NCBI GenBank assembly: GCA_002367335.1
Contig: DFBI01000235.1
Span: 4,761 to 21,994 of the forward strand
Source of the DNA: Syntrophaceae bacterium UBA3084
Lineage (GTDB): Bacteria; Desulfobacterota; Syntrophia; Syntrophales; UBA6807
DNA: 17,234 bases
Reading direction: 5' to 3'
The notes under the pieces were generated by a model that was given only the letters and a program-made list of their open reading frames with translations, did not search any database and had not been told where the DNA came from. The position numbers and the translations under genes were made by a program. Positions 15,279 through 17,234 of this stretch are shown one piece after another (within the stretch, counting starts at the first letter, position 1; each line of letters begins with the position of its first letter).

Positions 15279-16095
15279 TGCTGTCATGGATAGTAGTCAT
15301 ATAAAAAGATGGATAACAGGGATTGTTGTCGCGCCTGTTCTCTTTGCCGTTATTTATTTCGGTACGGAGTTCATCTTTGCTGTTATTATTACACTGCTCA
15401 TATTGGGAGGTGTTGTTGAATATAACAATATGGTTTTTAACAAGGGGGATCACTGGGAGAAAAGTGAAGGGATTGTAATAGGCATTTTGATTCCTTTAGC
15501 CGCATATTTTGGAAATATTCAACTTATGTTTGCTACGGTTACCTTTGCCGTCATTGTTGTTTTCTTGCTTTTCCTTTTCAGATTAAAGGATCATTTGTTC
15601 GATATATCGTCAATTACCAGGGTTGTTTTTGGATTGTTTTACATTCCGGTTATGCTATCATATTTTGTACTAATACGGCATTTTGAAAATGGCATACAGT
15701 GGGTATTTTTTGTTATCATTCTCGCATTTTCGGGTGATATTTCCGCTTTTTACGTGGGTAAATCATTGGGTAAAAGAAAGCTTATGCCATTGGTCAGCGC
15801 CGGGAAAACGGTAGAAGGGACACTCGGCCTGATTGTTGGAAGCATTGCGGGGTGTATCATATTTAAATTAATATTTTTCCGGGAACTTCCTTTGCTACAT
15901 TCCGCATTACTGGGTTTTATGGGAGGCGTTCTCGGCCAACTGGGAGATCTTTGCGAGTCTGTAATAAAAAGGACGTTTATGGTCAAAGATTCGGGTTTTT
16001 TATTGCCCGGCCACGGGGGGGTACTGGATAGATTGGATTCTTTTATCTTTATTATACCGTTTGTGTATTATTATCATTTATTTGTGATTCTATGA
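15271..16095 (+). CDS. cdsA: Phosphatidate cytidylyltransferase (CDP-diglyceride synthase)
   Basis: CdsA converts phosphatidic acid and CTP to CDP-diacylglycerol, the precursor of membrane phospholipids. The protein is 274 residues, mostly hydrophobic, with about seven to eight membrane segments. The full CdsA signature is present at ~230-256: S-V-I-K-R, then KD (both charged residues), and H-G-G-V-L-D-R-L-D. SAGKTVEGTLG precedes it. Start: ATG 15271 follows the heptad repeat; ATG 15286 (MDSSHIKRWITG) is the likelier true start by family, because CdsA proteins usually begin a few residues before the K-R-W-x-T-G motif and AAGGA lies about eight bases upstream of it. The stop overlaps the dxr ATG by four bases. 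Confidence 0.95.
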   Translation: MKDAVMDSSHIKRWITGIVVAPVLFAVIYFGTEFIFAVIITLLILGGVVEYNNMVFNKGDHWEKSEGIVIGILIPLAAYFGNIQLMFATVTFAVIVVFLLFLFRLKDHLFDISSITRVVFGLFYIPVMLSYFVLIRHFENGIQWVFFVIILAFSGDISAFYVGKSLGKRKLMPLVSAGKTVEGTLGLIVGSIAGCIIFKLIFFRELPLLHSALLGFMGGVLGQLGDLCESVIKRTFMVKDSGFLLPGHGGVLDRLDSFIFIIPFVYYYHLFVIL

Positions 16096-17234
16096 AAAAT
16101 ATTTGTATTCTCGGATCCACAGGTTCCATCGGGGTCAGCGCCCTGGATGTGATTGTCGGAAATTCCTCCGGTTTTAAGATTCTCGCTTTATCAGCCGGTA
16201 AAAACCTGAAGCTTTTAAAGAATCAGATTAAACGGTTCAGACCAAAAGTTGTTTCTGTTATTAATCAGAACCATGCCGAACGGCTGATCGAAATGCTCGG
16301 ACGTCCATTAAAAACAAAGGTCCTCTGGGGAGATGATGGGTACAGGGAAATTGCCACTTTAAAAGATGTTGACATGGTTCTTTCCGCTATTGTTGGCGCA
16401 GCAGGATTGGTTCCTACCGTTGAGGCAATTAATGCTGGTAAAGATATAGCTCTTGCCAATAAAGAAACTATGGTAATGGCAGGGAGTCTGGTTGTGGAAC
16501 TGGCAAAGACGAGGGGAGTTAAAATCCTCCCGGTTGACAGTGAACACAGCGCAATTTTTCAGTGCCTTGAAGGTCATGACAAAAAAGATGTCAGAAAAAT
16601 TATACTGACAGCATCGGGAGGACCCTTCTTGCGTTTACCAGAGGCAAAACTTACAGAGGTAACGCTTGCCGATGCGCTCAAACATCCGAACTGGAAAATG
16701 GGCAAGAAAATAACAATAGATTCCGCTTCCATGATGAATAAGGGACTTGAGGTCATTGAAGCGAAGTGGTTTTTTAATATAGATGTAGATAAAGTTGAAG
16801 TTCTCATCCATCCCCAGAGTATCGTTCACTCCATGGTTGAGTACAAAGATGGATCTGTTATCGCACAGCTTGGCGTCCCCGATATGAAAGGCCCTATAGC
16901 CTACGCTCTTTCATATCCGGAAAGGCTTGCCGATGTCATTCCCCATCTGGATCTTTGTGATGTTGGTAAGTTGGAATTTTTCTCCCCCGATTTTAAGAAA
17001 TTTGCAAATTTGAGGCTTGCCTATCTTGCAATTCGAAAAGGGGGGACTACGCCGGCTGTCTTAAACGCGGCAAATGAAGTGGCCGTGGAAGCATTTATTA
17101 AAGGGAAAATCAGTTTTATAGATATGCCTGAGATTGTCAAGGGGGTAATTCACTCACATCAGCCAATAGAGCCTCAGACAATTGGCGATGTTCTTGATGC
17201 AGACCGATGGGGTAGATCTAAAGCAACAGAAATA
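16092..17234 (+). CDS. dxr: 1-deoxy-D-xylulose 5-phosphate reductoisomerase, 3' end cut by window
   Basis: Dxr catalyses the first committed step of the MEP pathway, DXP to 2-C-methyl-D-erythritol 4-phosphate with NADPH; its isoprenoid products feed UppS. ATG 16092 overlaps the cdsA stop (ATGA). The frame stays open for 381 codons to the window end; family proteins are 380-400 residues, so only a few residues should be missing. NADPH loop GSTGSIG (8-14); ALANKETMVMAG; metal ligands Asp149 and Glu151 (PVDSEHSAIFQ) and Glu220 (MMNKGLE); ILTASGGPF; HPNWKMGKKITIDSA, the substrate loop with its Trp; HPQSIVHSMVEY; and the C-terminal helical domain with PAVLNAANEVAVEAF. All catalytic residues are intact. 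Confidence 0.97.
   Translation, partial: MKNICILGSTGSIGVSALDVIVGNSSGFKILALSAGKNLKLLKNQIKRFRPKVVSVINQNHAERLIEMLGRPLKTKVLWGDDGYREIATLKDVDMVLSAIVGAAGLVPTVEAINAGKDIALANKETMVMAGSLVVELAKTRGVKILPVDSEHSAIFQCLEGHDKKDVRKIILTASGGPFLRLPEAKLTEVTLADALKHPNWKMGKKITIDSASMMNKGLEVIEAKWFFNIDVDKVEVLIHPQSIVHSMVEYKDGSVIAQLGVPDMKGPIAYALSYPERLADVIPHLDLCDVGKLEFFSPDFKKFANLRLAYLAIRKGGTTPAVLNAANEVAVEAFIKGKISFIDMPEIVKGVIHSHQPIEPQTIGDVLDADRWGRSKATEI

Noticed and set aside
15271..16095. Membrane protein as something other than CdsA
   Set aside because: The full S-x-x-K-R...K-D...H-G-G-x-x-D-R-x-D signature is present in the expected place.

Overview
The window reads as a chromosomal stretch of a Gram-negative bacterium, most likely a member of the Desulfobacterota (former Deltaproteobacteria, Syntrophobacterales-like). 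This is an inference from gene content and protein style: a two-subunit biotin carboxylase/carboxyltransferase pair, an M23 peptidase-secA-argJ group, a short ~200-residue EF-Ts, and CxxxxCxxC radical SAM and metallo-beta-lactamase-fold proteins of kinds I associate with that group. Base composition is moderate, with no island of clearly foreign composition and no transposase, integrase, tRNA, rRNA or CRISPR array.

Layout. (1) 1-2789: accessory-type genes. These are the 3' part of a MacroD-type macro-domain gene, a radical SAM gene of unknown substrate with its own promoter inside a small inverted-repeat structure, and a convergent metallo-beta-lactamase-fold hydrolase whose 3' end overlaps the radical SAM gene. 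(2) 2790-6414: a divergent intergenic region, then biotin carboxylase (pycA-like) and a carboxyltransferase/biotin-carrier protein (pycB-like), which together should make a two-subunit pyruvate (or related 2-oxoacid) carboxylase. They are separated by a tandem 7-bp purine repeat. (3) 6415-11426: a membrane-anchored M23 murein endopeptidase, secA, and argJ. A strong intrinsic terminator hairpin sits only 11 bases before the secA start codon. (4) 11427-14415: rpsB-tsf-pyrH-frr, the classic translation/UMP-kinase operon, closed by a strong terminator. (5) 14416-17234: uppS-cdsA-dxr (dxr runs off the window end), covering undecaprenyl diphosphate, CDP-diacylglycerol and MEP-pathway isoprenoid synthesis.

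Regions 3-5 are housekeeping and all on the plus strand: secretion, arginine synthesis, translation factors, and envelope lipid and isoprenoid precursors. Dxr starts the pathway that feeds UppS, and CdsA supplies phospholipid precursors.

I did not find a new multi-gene system. The observations most worth a second look are the secA leader terminator, three arrays of the same purine-rich 7-bp repeat in gene junctions (one forms the end of uppS and the start of cdsA), the divergent carboxyltransferase, and the 156-bp inverted-repeat element carrying the radical SAM promoter.
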